Source of the DNA: Trichobilharzia szidati
Lineage: Eukaryota > Platyhelminthes > Trematoda > Strigeidida > Schistosomatidae
DNA length: 64,000 bases
Reading direction: 5' to 3'
Assembly: GCA_944472155.2 (NCBI GenBank)
Contig: OX235273.1
Coordinates: 2,639,204-2,703,203 of the forward strand
Shown: one piece after another, positions 55,986-64,000 of the stretch
Numbering within the stretch: position 1 is the stretch's first letter
How the letters are laid out: every line of letters begins with the position of its first letter
Notes under the pieces: generated by a model
Told to the model about the DNA's origin: nothing
Database searches by the model: none
The model's input: only the letters and a program-made list of their open reading frames with translations
Program-made: the position numbers and the translations under genes

Positions 55986-56274
55986 TCCACAACGATGTTC
56001 ATTTCCATCAGGAGACCTGCTGAAGCTTTTTATGACCATCACACTTCCACATGAGCGAATTCCCTCTTTCCTAATCAACCCCCACACCTAAGCAATACTG
56101 GAAAACTTGATCCCCACCAAACTGAAAACGCAACCAAGTTAGAGCAGGTATTTGACTCGAATCAAGTGGAATAGAAGCTTCAACTCATGTGAATGAAACT
56201 CATTGGACCATTCAAGGTCAATGGTGAGTTCGCACTCCATTGGTAGTTAGTGGTGCTTAAAGTTTAACTTGTCT

Positions 56275-56580
56275 CTAGATGCTTGGGCTAGAAAGGATTA
56301 GCAACAAAAGACCATTGCAACGTAGAGATCAAGAACCTGTCGCCCAACCAAGATGTCAAAGGAAATGGAGATGAACTGGATACACATACACTGAGGATTT
56401 GTAAAGTAGAATGTGAACTGGAAACGACAACCGATATGAAGAAGTTTGTATGGGGAGGAAACGAAAGCCTATGGGGAATTGTAGAGTCAGACAAAAAAGA
56501 ACCACAGAGTACAAGGTGAAATGGAGATGTACTGTTGGAGTTCTCGTGTTCCACTTGGGACCCATTGCAATCAATAAAAC
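56275..56580 (+). pseudogene. RTE(ii) LINE C-terminal fragment, old
   Basis: Decayed plus-strand coding (QEPVAQPRCQRKWR near 56330-56370) and the end GTTCCACTTGGGACCC with AATAAA. Heavily mutated. Confidence 0.5.
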
Positions 56581-56825
56581 AACTGAAGTGTCTTATAGTG
56601 TGAGTCAAATATCGGCGCTGTCAGTTAGGTTGGTTCTTTTTTCAATTATGTGAGTGAAATTTGAACTTATCATAACCTTCATCATAGCACCAGACAAATA
56701 AGGTTATTTTCTATTCACATTAGAATAAGGCTTGTCTAAATAGCATAGAAATTTAAACAACCTTGAAAAGCGATTCTCACGTGACCTGAAGTCTATCCAA
56801 CACGCCTAATATCTTTTAGTGATAA

Positions 56826-56930
56826 TAACAATAATAATAATAATAGTTTGTTTTATTCCAAAGCAGTAATTATGACATACAGCATGAAATTCTTAGCATT
56901 TCGTACAATACTACATCTAATTTACTCGAC
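56826..56930 (-). mobile_element. LINE C 3' tail
   Basis: AATAATAAT then TTTGTTTTATTCCAAAG, TTCTTAGCATTTCG and ACATCTAATTTACT, equal to the reversed C tails elsewhere. Truncated in the UTR. Confidence 0.65.
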
Positions 56931-56985
56931 AACAGTAAAAACAAAAAATCAAAAAATAATAAATAAAGCAAGAACAACAGTTTTT

Positions 56986-57035
56986 GCAGAATAAAATTGT
57001 ACCATCATTTATTTCGTTGGCTTCTCATCAGCTGC
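56986..57035 (-). ncRNA. Hammerhead-like ribozyme motif (P2 left arm)
   Basis: 50 nt: GCAG, CUGAUGA, GAAGCCAAC, GAAA, stem III starting AUAAA/UUUAU, AUU, CUGC. All core boxes are intact. Stem II closes with only one clear G-C pair. Confidence 0.6.
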
Positions 57036-57217
57036 TTACAGGCCAAAGTCATTATTAAATATATCTACAGAAACAATTTTAACATACTTGCACAGAGTTC
57101 ATTTTAAACAAAAATCAATCAATCAGTATATACATACAGTAATAATAAATATAATAATAAACACTTTATCCCGAGCAATAATAATCATGCACAATGAAAA
57201 CTTTCGACATTACGTAA

Positions 57218-57720
57218 TCAAATGAAAGAGAGGTGAAAATATCCAGTTTGCAGGATGGGCAAAGAAAGACTGATAACTGTTTCTTTCTGAACGCACAAAT
57301 CAGGTTTCAGGCACTTGATGGAGATGGCTTCAGCAAACTTGAGGAGAATTGAACTCTTTTGCCTATTGATAATTTTGAACGATCTTACGACGTCCACCTC
57401 ATGACCCGTGTCAAGGAGATGCCTGGCGATGGCACTGTTTAAAGCATTTGTTCCCTTTAGACATAAGCTTTTCGATACGTGTTCAGAAAATCGTAGATAT
57501 GCCCTTCTTTCTGTTCTTCCAATGTAACTGCTCCAGTAGATACATGTAAATTTGTATATACAGTTGGGATATCTATCGATTTTTGATTGCACCAAAGAGC
57601 AAGTTGTTCGATAGATGGAAACCAACTTAGCTGCAGGATAGGCTCTGCCTAGAGACGTCCTCAATCTTCTGTTGACAATTGCTGTAATATTTTCACCTTT
57701 ATAATCAAGTTGAATGTAGA
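57218..57720 (-). pseudogene. Penelope-like element P2, GIY-YIG part
   Basis: The minus-strand frame 57664-57218 codes CIYKFTCIYWSSYIGRTERR, FSEHVSKSLC, SAIARHLLDTGHEVD and LKPDLCVQKETVISLSLP. Relative to 42387-43175, a few residues before CIYKF are deleted and the Cys of CICRSS is Tyr. Only the end of the linker is present. Confidence 0.75.
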
Positions 57721-57971
57721 AGCAGTTATCAGTCTTTCTTTGCCGACCTGGTAACTGAATATTTTCACCTCTCTTTCATCTGATTACGTAATGTCGAAAG
57801 TTTCCATTGTGTATGATCATTATTGTTCGGAATAATGTTTAATATTATATTATATATATATTATTACTGTATGCATATATTGATTGATTGATTTTTGTTT
57901 AAAAATGAACTCTGTGCGAGTATGTTAAAATTGTTTCTGTATATATACTTAATAATGACTTTGGCCTGTAA

Positions 57972-58021
57972 GCAGCTGATGAGAAGCCAACGAAATAAAT
58001 GATGATACAATTTTATTCTGC
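57972..58021 (+). ncRNA. Hammerhead-like ribozyme motif (P2 right arm)
   Basis: Mirror of 56986-57035: GCAG 57972-57975, CUGAUGA 57976-57982, GAAA 57992-57995, CUGC 58018-58021. One base in the stem III loop differs. Confidence 0.6.
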
Positions 58022-58219
58022 AAAACTGTTGTTCTTGCTTAATTCAAATTCATTAAGGGGAATAAATGTATGAAAAATAGTATTACAGGATTGATAATAG
58101 CGGCTTTTTTGGTATTATCAGTGACAGTCAGTAATGTCAAAAATGTACCAAAAGTGTAAACTGATGATGATGATGTTCGTAGCTAAAATTATAAGTCGAC
58201 TGAAATAGTGTCACCATAG

Positions 58220-58420
58220 ATTTATTTATTTATTTATTTTTTTGATCATAGCTTGATTCCACACAGTATTTTGGTACATCCATGGAATTAGTCAGTATGT
58301 GATATCGGTAGCCCAAATTTTGTGGGCCGACCATTGATATCAGGTGTGCGTCTGCAGGGGATCGAACCCCGGACCATGTGCATGGTCGGCGAGAGTCTTA
58401 ACCGCTGTGCCACCGATGCA
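58220..58420 (-). mobile_element. tRNA-headed SINE, type 2
   Basis: Reversed: TGCATCGGTGGCACAGCGG, B-box GGGGTTCGATCCCC, a body with GGGCTACCGATATCACAT, and the LINE C-like end GTGGAATCAAGCTATGATC with an AAAT repeat tail (58220-58243). Complete head to tail, about 200 bp. Confidence 0.75.
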
Positions 58421-58467
58421 AATAGGGGAGGATAGAAGAGTCAATTATTTTCCACATCACCCTCGCA

Positions 58468-58600
58468 TTGATGACCAACTAGCCACTTCCCGTTTGGGTT
58501 CCACTCGAGAAATGGCTTGTCTAGTGATGTCACTTGATGGTTTCCTCAGAGTATAGTTAATCCACCTCCATTTCTTCCTGCTTATTTGTTGCACAAAGGA
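58468..58600 (-). mobile_element. RTE(ii) LINE fragment
   Basis: Matches 54560-54690 in the same orientation (TCACTTGATG and TTCCTCAGAGTAT blocks). Short internal piece. Confidence 0.55.
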
Positions 58601-58717
58601 AAAGCTGATATTTCTCAAAAATATCCTGGCTCAGAATGGATAACTAACACAGTTCGTGGAGAAGAATGTTACACCAAAGGCAAAAAGAGAAAACTGCAGT
58701 ACAGTAACCTGAACTGG

Positions 58718-58959
58718 TGAGTCGGTGGCACAGCGGTAGGATGCTCGCCAGGAACGCTTCAAGTGGTTCGGAGCTCGAGCCCCGGCAACTGACGCACTCC
58801 TTTACCTCTCTAAGCCGATAATAAGACTAGTGAAGAGGGAAGGTTGGGCATGAGGCTAACAACCCCATCCCGAAAAATAAATACCACTGCTACCGAAACT
58901 TCAGTCTCTAGCTTGAAACCCTATGTTCCACTAGGAACGTAAAAGGAATGATAATGATG
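58718..58959 (+). mobile_element. tRNA-headed SINE, type 3
   Basis: Head TCGGTGGCACAGCGGTAGG, B-box region GAGCTCGAGCCCCGG, body GGCATGAGGCTAACAACCCC, and the RTE-like end CCCTATGTTCCACTAGGAAC followed by AAT-like repeats. Confidence 0.7.
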
Positions 58960-59400
58960 AACCTGGACTTTAGAAGAGATTTAGCAACAGATATCCTGAA
59001 GACGAAAACGTCAAGTTCCCTAAAGAAGACCCTTTCTGCAGCAACACTAAGAGTAACATTCTCCAACTGCCCACTGCACCAAACCAATGTGAAAGACAAA
59101 CTCCTGCCTATGACCACTCCAATTTGCATATATCAGTTCACCTGTTCCTGAAGATTTAGGTACATTGGTGATTCTATGCGCATTCCAACGAAAGGTGTCC
59201 CAGAACAGTACTCATGGTAGCTGTAAAGAGCAGGGAGGCGCTGGTTCAATCAGAAACGGCATAATTGAACACCTCGTCAGCACACCTGTCACAGCATCTC
59301 GACTGAATCATTATTCAAAGTCTTTTACAAAATAAACAAAAGTCTACCAAAGGCAGTATGTTTCCTACTTCGCCCTACTGTGGTGAATGCTACCGATAAG
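58960..59400 (+). pseudogene. Decayed Penelope-like element
   Basis: Plus strand reads LDFRRDLATDILKTK, VKDKLLPMTT and CIYQFTCS, then in another phase FRYIGDSMR, and later LFKVFYKINKSLPKAV. This is the linker to GIY-YIG region of a PLE with several stops. Confidence 0.5.
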
Positions 59401-59810
59401 ATTCATCAAAAGTATATAAAGAGACGTTCATCTCCATAAAAACATCAAATAGAAGGGAGATTGATTTGGTTTCAGAGAAGGCTAACGATACAGCGTTGTG
59501 GAGATACATGAGAGACGTGAAAGGAACACAAAGAAACACAGCATGAAGTTCAGGAGTAGCGCAACACGAAGATCTGTGCAAATGGTGTGTTGAAGATAAG
59601 GTATACATAATTTGGCTATATGGAGGTACCAAGCTTTCTAATCCTCAGTAATTTTGTTTTCAAGCCCCCTGCAATATATCTATATTCACATTTTCAAACT
59701 TTCATTTCAAGCTGAAAATTATTATTATTATTATTATTGCCTTTATTCGCCTTCGTTACTGTGTTAAATAATAATTTTGTCTTTCATACGTTTATTTTCC
59801 TAGATAGATT

Positions 59811-59864
59811 TGCAGTATAAAATGATATCACCATTACTATTTCACAGGTTCTCCTCATCAGCTG
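59811..59864 (-). ncRNA. Hammerhead-like ribozyme motif with longer stem II
   Basis: Minus strand: GCAG, CUGAUGA, GGAGAACCUGU (a GG/CC stem is possible), GAAA, stem III AUAGUAAUG.../...CAUUUUAU, AUA, CUGC. 54 nt; four more bases in stem II than the other copies. Confidence 0.55.
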
Positions 59865-59890
59865 CTGTAGAACATACACATCTGATCATA

Positions 59891-60572
59891 GGAAATAATA
59901 AAAAGACAGTTGCAGCGAAGAAGATTTTCTTTTCAACGAAGTCATCAACTAGGCTGTACATTCGTGTTTTATAATAAATGGGTGGGAAAGTTCCAGAATA
60001 ATCTCCGGTGAAGGGTCAAATTAATAAAAATTACGATTAGGAATTAAAATACCACTATAAACAGGGGGGTAAGGATAAAACTGAAACAAAGTAGCATCAT
60101 AACTACTGAGAAGATTGACATATTGTGCATTTCGAGGTTAGAAATGTAGAAATAACAAAATAGACAGGATGTTTGAATAAGAAAGGCAATGGGTTGGTCA
60201 TTACTAAAAGAACAACTTGTTTATGATGGCCATGGCAGGGACAGGGGTTGGACGTATTTCTTTTGCATACATAGCGTGGGTTTTTTATCGAAACATCGTG
60301 TCTATTTTGTTATTTCTACATTTCTAACCTCGAATTGCACTATATGTCAATCTTCTCAGTAATTATGATGCTACTTTTCTTGAGTTTTATCCATCCCTCT
60401 GTTTATTATGGCATTTTAATTCCTAATTGTAATTTTATTAATTTGACCCTTCACCGGAGATTATTCTGGAACTTTCCGACCCATTTATGATAAATACACG
60501 TATGTACAGCCTAGCTGATGACTTCGTTGAAAAGAAAATCATCTTCGCTGTAACTGTCTTTTTATTATTTCT
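59891..60572. mobile_element. PLE flanking repeat (P4) as a 275-bp inverted pair
   Basis: Arms 59891-60166 and 60299-60572 are reverse complements (sums 120463 to 120465). No coding is left. A third, single copy is at 37771-37990 and a fourth at 63195-63385. Each arm has a CUGAUGA-like box, GUUGAAAAG and a hairpin of the AAGAAAA/UUUUCUU kind. Confidence 0.65.
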
Positions 60573-60624
60573 GTAGAATACCTGAAATTACAGTGGTTAT
60601 CGGTAGTATCTTTTCATACTTCAA

Positions 60625-61285
60625 TGTTTGAAAGGTAATAGAGAAAACTTAATAAGATGAACGCATCCGGAATATAAGCAGCAGTACAATTGGCTTTAGT
60701 TTAAGTTACCATCAATTGATATACTATCAAACTAAGAAAGAAAAGAGGGATGAGAGAAGACAAAAAAACAGAGAAATCTAATAGGGAGTGTTAGCTTGTA
60801 CATCAACATGGCAACTCAAGAAGGTTAAAGTTCATCAAGATGAAAACTTGCTCAGTGAGTTGAGCTCACTAGTGTGTATCACCAATCAGTGCAATGAAAG
60901 TAATATGGTTACCAAGGTAGTGAGAGATTGACTACACTCTCTTTCTGTGTGCACACGTTTGATCTGAAATGCTTGATTGCAATTGTTTCAGCAAATCGAA
61001 GTAGATTCGCTGTTCTTTGTATGTTTAATATTTTGAAGGATTTGGAAATCTCGACTAAATGCCCTGAACCCACATGTTGGGTGTCTGGTAATTGCACTTT
61101 GAAAATATATCTGCTTCGTTTTAAGCATAAGTTTCTTGAAATATGGCCTGAAAACCGGAAAGAAACCCTTCTTTCTGTCCTTCCAATGTACTTGCTGTCG
61201 CAGTTGCATGTAAAAGTAAAAATTGTAATGTTTATATCCCAGATGAGTTCATCTCATAATGTTTTCTCTATTACCTTTCAAACAT
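60625..61285 (-). pseudogene. PLE C-terminus flanked by a 38-bp inverted repeat
   Basis: The minus-strand frame 61097-60909 codes SGHLVEISKSFKILN, LLRFAETIAIKHF and CTQKESVVNLSLPW. Upstream, CDSKYIGRTERR-like codons are visible near 61170-61205. Repeats 60625-60662 and 61247-61285 are reverse complements. Confidence 0.6.
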
Positions 61286-61289
61286 TTTT

Positions 61290-62402
61290 AATAATAATAA
61301 TTTGCTTTATTCCAAAAACAGTACTAATGATACAGCAAGGAATTTTCAGCGTTCAGTACAATATTGCATCTAATTTACTCAAATACGACAACAAAAAAAA
61401 AAGAAATAAAAGAAATAATCATTACATAATAATGATAACGAAACGTTTTTATAGCAGCTATTTAGCAAATTACTGCAAGCAGTACGGAGAAAAATACGCA
61501 TAAAGTATAAAATTATAGTAATAATAGCAAAGTTATAATTAAACGATAGAAAGGGTGACACCATAAAATTACAGAAAGATGAACAATGAAAGGGTCGATT
61601 CACAATGCTAATTACATAGTAACTTATATGTTTCACGTCTAACAGAGTCTTCATCACATAAAATACGGGCTAAATACGGTATTGTAGAATTTTTGTACTT
61701 AGTGGTTCGAGCATATAACTTCTTATATTGACTTCTCGTCCTACCTGATGAGATACAAGGGGAGAGTTGTGAATAAAGAGGGTGCAGAGGGTCTGCCTTT
61801 GCCAAAGACAAGTGTTTCGGGCGACATCTGACAGTGATGCAATCAATGTAGTCATTCGAGAATTTGAAACAAACTTTATGAGAAATGGACCATTTTGAGT
61901 GAATAAATGTAGCTACACCTCCGCCACATCTTTTCTTGGAACAAACACGGTCTTGTCGGAATACATTAAAAACATTTAAAGACACTATATTTTCATCATA
62001 TGAGTCATGGAGCCAGGTTTCTTGTAGAGTGGCTATAACAGTATTGTGATAAGTTTCGGATAACAACAGGGACTGAAAATCCACAATTTTGTTAGGCAGT
62101 GACGGGCAGTTGGTACTAACGATAACCGGAACAGTGGTTTGATGTATGGGTGTAGATTTTAAAGCACGTTGCCAACCACCATGGTGCTTTTTCTTGAGTT
62201 TATTGCAAATATGAAAGTTTTTAGGTTTTAAGCATTTTATATAATCCCGAGAGTGAATGATACGATTAGAATGCATAATTTTAAATGTAAACACCAACAA
62301 AATATGAGTAAATAGATGCAACAAGTACATGGAATATGGTAGCCCAAAATGTTCAAACAGGCCGCCAAGGTCACTAGTAACTAATGAAGTATGATGTGTC
62401 AT
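61290..62402 (-). pseudogene. LINE C copy with internal deletion (EN joined to RT end)
   Basis: The minus-strand frame 62402-61608 codes KKKHHGGWQRALK, TLQETWLHDSYDEN, VFNVFRQDRVC, CGGGVATFI and ITVRCRPKHLS, as in 9414-9968. It then jumps in phase to SGRTRSQYKKLYARTTKY and ILCDEDSVRRETYKLLCN, the very end of the RT ORF. The rest of EN and all of RT (some 2 kb in a full LINE) are missing. The C tail follows (61290-61380). Confidence 0.75.
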
Positions 62403-62440
62403 TATTTATAACCATTGTAACCATTTCAGGTAGTTAAAAG

Positions 62441-62490
62441 TTAGCTGATGAGAACCTGTAAAATAGAATGGTAATATCATTTTATACTGC
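62441..62490 (+). ncRNA. Hammerhead-like motif, GAAA box mutated
   Basis: Same layout as 43348-43397, but GCAG is TTAG and GAAA is TAAA, so it should be inactive. Stem III (AUAGAAUGG/UCAUUUUAU) is still paired. Confidence 0.45.
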
Positions 62491-62589
62491 AAATCTGGTC
62501 TTTCTTTCTTTCTCTATCGAAATTGTGTCTTTGTAAACTGATATACATAAATGCGATTGTACTGCTGCTTTTGAGGATGAAATCGACGA

Positions 62590-62900
62590 AAACATCCGGA
62601 TAATTGGGAATATGAAGCCCATTTTATCCATTCAACCTCTGAAAACATACGGAAAACGATGCCATATCCCACATTTGGTCACACATATAAAGGGAGGACT
62701 CGTCAACCTCTCTACAGGTATGAGCTTCAGAAGGAAGCTGAATATCCTGAACCCATTAATGGTGAAAACAGACGAACTAACACTTTCAATACAAAACATA
62801 TTATGAAATACAGGGCATAAAATTGATGTTTACACCACTTTTAAACCTATCTGTCTATAAAACGTGTTTGGGGCGTATCCTAAATAAAGTTTATAGAGGC
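62590..62900 (+). pseudogene. Decayed PLE C-terminal fragment
   Basis: Plus strand reads CHIPHLVTHIKGG near 62660, and after a stop NTGHKIDVYTTFKPI (62810-62855), the conserved segment after GIY-YIG. The nuclease core is not recognisable. Confidence 0.35.
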
Positions 62901-63018
62901 TCTAGCTATGAGGAAGTTTAAACCTTTTTTTTATGTATTCAAAAACAATTTAACATCAGATTACACATTCCTTGGCTAAACTTTGTTTTGATACCAGGAT
63001 AGATGTACTATTGTCCAA

Positions 63019-63049
63019 CCCCCCCCCACACACACACACAAACACACAC
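63019..63049. repeat. C-run and CA microsatellite
   Basis: Nine or ten C followed by CA repeats with one interruption (AAACACACA). Confidence 0.8.
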
Positions 63050-63194
63050 CACCCTGCATTTTGTTTATTGATCTTCATTGTTATTTTGACCTTCAATATA
63101 GCCTTTTAACATGAACAATGTGTCTATTCTCTCACTCCATATGCATTCCTATGACATGTATGTGCGTGATCAGGCTGTTCAAAATGTTTTGTGC

Positions 63195-63385
63195 AAATAC
63201 ATTGGATCATAGGAAATATTAAAAAGATGGTGGGCACGAAGACAATTTTCTTTTCGACGAAGTCAGGGGCGACTAAGCTGTATATTCGTGGTCATGCGTC
63301 AAATTAATAAAATTACAAAGTGTAATAAACAGGAAGATCGGATGAAAAACAAACAGATTAGAATCATAATTACTGAGAAAATTGA
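63195..63385 (+). mobile_element. P4-type PLE flanking repeat, single copy
   Basis: Contains ATCATAGGAAATATTAAAAA and the TCGACGAAGTCA block as in 59885-60110, with a small insertion near 63264. It ends near 63390, where an RTE(ii) element begins. Confidence 0.5.
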
Positions 63386-63393
63386 CTTTTGCA

Positions 63394-64000
63394 CGTCTCC
63401 ATTGAGTTCAGTTCTCTGTTAGAGTCTTCACCTAGCTCCAAATCTGCCCACATGCTTTGATCTCCTCTTCACATGACCTCTTCCAAGTCACCCTTGCAAT
63501 GACGACCAATTCGCTGCTTCCCATTTTAGGTTCCACTCGAGCGATGGCTTGTCTAGTGATGTCACTTGATGCACTGTTTCCTCAGAGTATGGCCAATCCA
63601 TCTCCATTTCTTCCTGCATATTTCTTTCACAATCGGCTCCTGGTTGGTTGTTTTGCTCATTGCCAGAGATCTCTGTTGCTGATCTTTTCTGGCTGGCCAT
63701 CTGATCTTGAGTATTGAGCGAAGACTACTGTTAATGAGGGTCTGTAGTTTGTTTGAGGTGCATTTAACGACGGGCCAAGTTTCCGATCCGTATAGTAGCA
63801 CTGACTTCACATTGGAGTTGAAAATCCGGATCTTATTTTTGATGGTTAGTGCTGTTGACCTCCACACAGACTTGAGAGTAATGAAAGCTTGCCTTGCTTT
63901 CCCGATCCTTGCTTTGATATCCTCATCAGTTCCGCCTGTAGTTGAAACGATGCTTCCCAGGTAGGTAAGGGAGGTTGTTTCTTTCAGGTTCCTTCCATTT
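63394..64000 (-). pseudogene. RTE(ii) LINE C-terminus, continues past the window
   Basis: Minus-strand coding: SVLLYGSETWPVVKCTSN, KLQTLINSSLRSILKIRW, NQEPIVKEICRKKWRWIGHT and upstream ...TGGTDEDIK-type codons to the edge. Frames are interrupted once near 63560. The last residues and tail are missing at 63394. Confidence 0.75.

Larger units (their letters stand above)
55008..56270 (-). mobile_element. Merlin-type DNA transposon with terminal inverted repeats
   Basis: Ends 55008-55042 and 56237-56270 are reverse complements over 34-35 bp with one gap and two mismatches (both carry AAGTTAAACTTTAAGCAC in the outward sense). A transposase remnant lies on the minus strand at 55223-55490, and an SMalpha-like SINE occupies 55636-55985. 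Merlin elements are known in schistosomes. The 8-bp target duplication typical of the superfamily could not be seen. Confidence 0.75.
56966..58040. mobile_element. PLE unit (P2) with about 315-bp inverted arms
   Basis: Arms 56966-57279 and 57723-58040 are reverse complements (sums 115007 at the folds to 115002 at the inner ends). The minus-strand PLE coding lies in the left arm and spacer; the right arm has only the tail. Both 3' ends point outward, as at 31103-32126. Confidence 0.75.

Noticed and set aside
58340..58420. tRNA gene on the minus strand
   Set aside because: A- and B-box-like segments are present, but the sequence is the head of a repeated SINE and does not form a normal cloverleaf.

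Overview
The window looks like a repeat-rich stretch of a schistosome-type flatworm nuclear genome (Schistosoma or a close relative). This rests on four things: an HSP90 co-chaperone p23 gene whose first two introns are only 35 and 34 bp, as known for 5' introns of schistosome genes; SMalpha-like SINEs that carry a hammerhead ribozyme; many Penelope-like (PLE) GIY-YIG/RT fragments; and CR1/jockey-type, RTE-type, Gypsy-type and Merlin elements. The species was not determined. No bacterial operon, CRISPR array or rRNA was seen.

Layout. 1-2.7 kb: no gene recognised. 2.7-4.5 kb: decayed LTR retrotransposon (candidate 5' LTR, gag, protease, start of pol), interrupted by a minus-strand LINE (family A1, 4.5-9.1 kb), which is itself interrupted by a solo LTR (8059-8322) and a SINE (9073-9290). 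9.4-21.6 kb: stacked LINEs, namely a family C 5' half, family A2 with a 572-codon open RT frame, family B with ORF1 and EN-RT, a second B copy inserted in reverse, and A and B 3' tails. 22.1-25.4 kb: a LINE ORF1 with a PHD-like end, a CR1-like RT (family D), and a 118-bp RTE tail with a target-site duplication.

25.87-27.53 kb holds the only host gene I can support, p23 (PTGES3), four exons and 205 aa. Two unassigned open stretches near it (25.38-25.82 and 28.44-28.67 kb, minus strand) could be exons of other genes.

29.8-64 kb is a dense mosaic of RTE-type LINE 3' ends, PLE fragments of at least four families, SMalpha-like SINEs, two other tRNA-headed SINE types, two more solo LTRs and one Merlin DNA transposon (55.0-56.3 kb) with a SINE inside it. 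Many PLE pieces sit as inverted pairs with their 3' ends pointing outward, and the arms carry about 50-nt hammerhead-like folds.

Functionally, p23 is a cellular gene. The rest is mobile DNA, almost all decayed. The LINEs and PLEs encode, or once encoded, reverse transcriptase and endonuclease; the SINEs carry LINE-like 3' ends, which suggests they were mobilised by LINE machinery. The most notable theme is the recurrence of hammerhead-type folds in two unrelated retroelement classes (SMalpha SINEs and PLE flanking repeats). Both are established phenomena, but the density and the internal variants here deserve testing. Family letters A-D, P1-P4 and RTE(i)/(ii) are my own labels.
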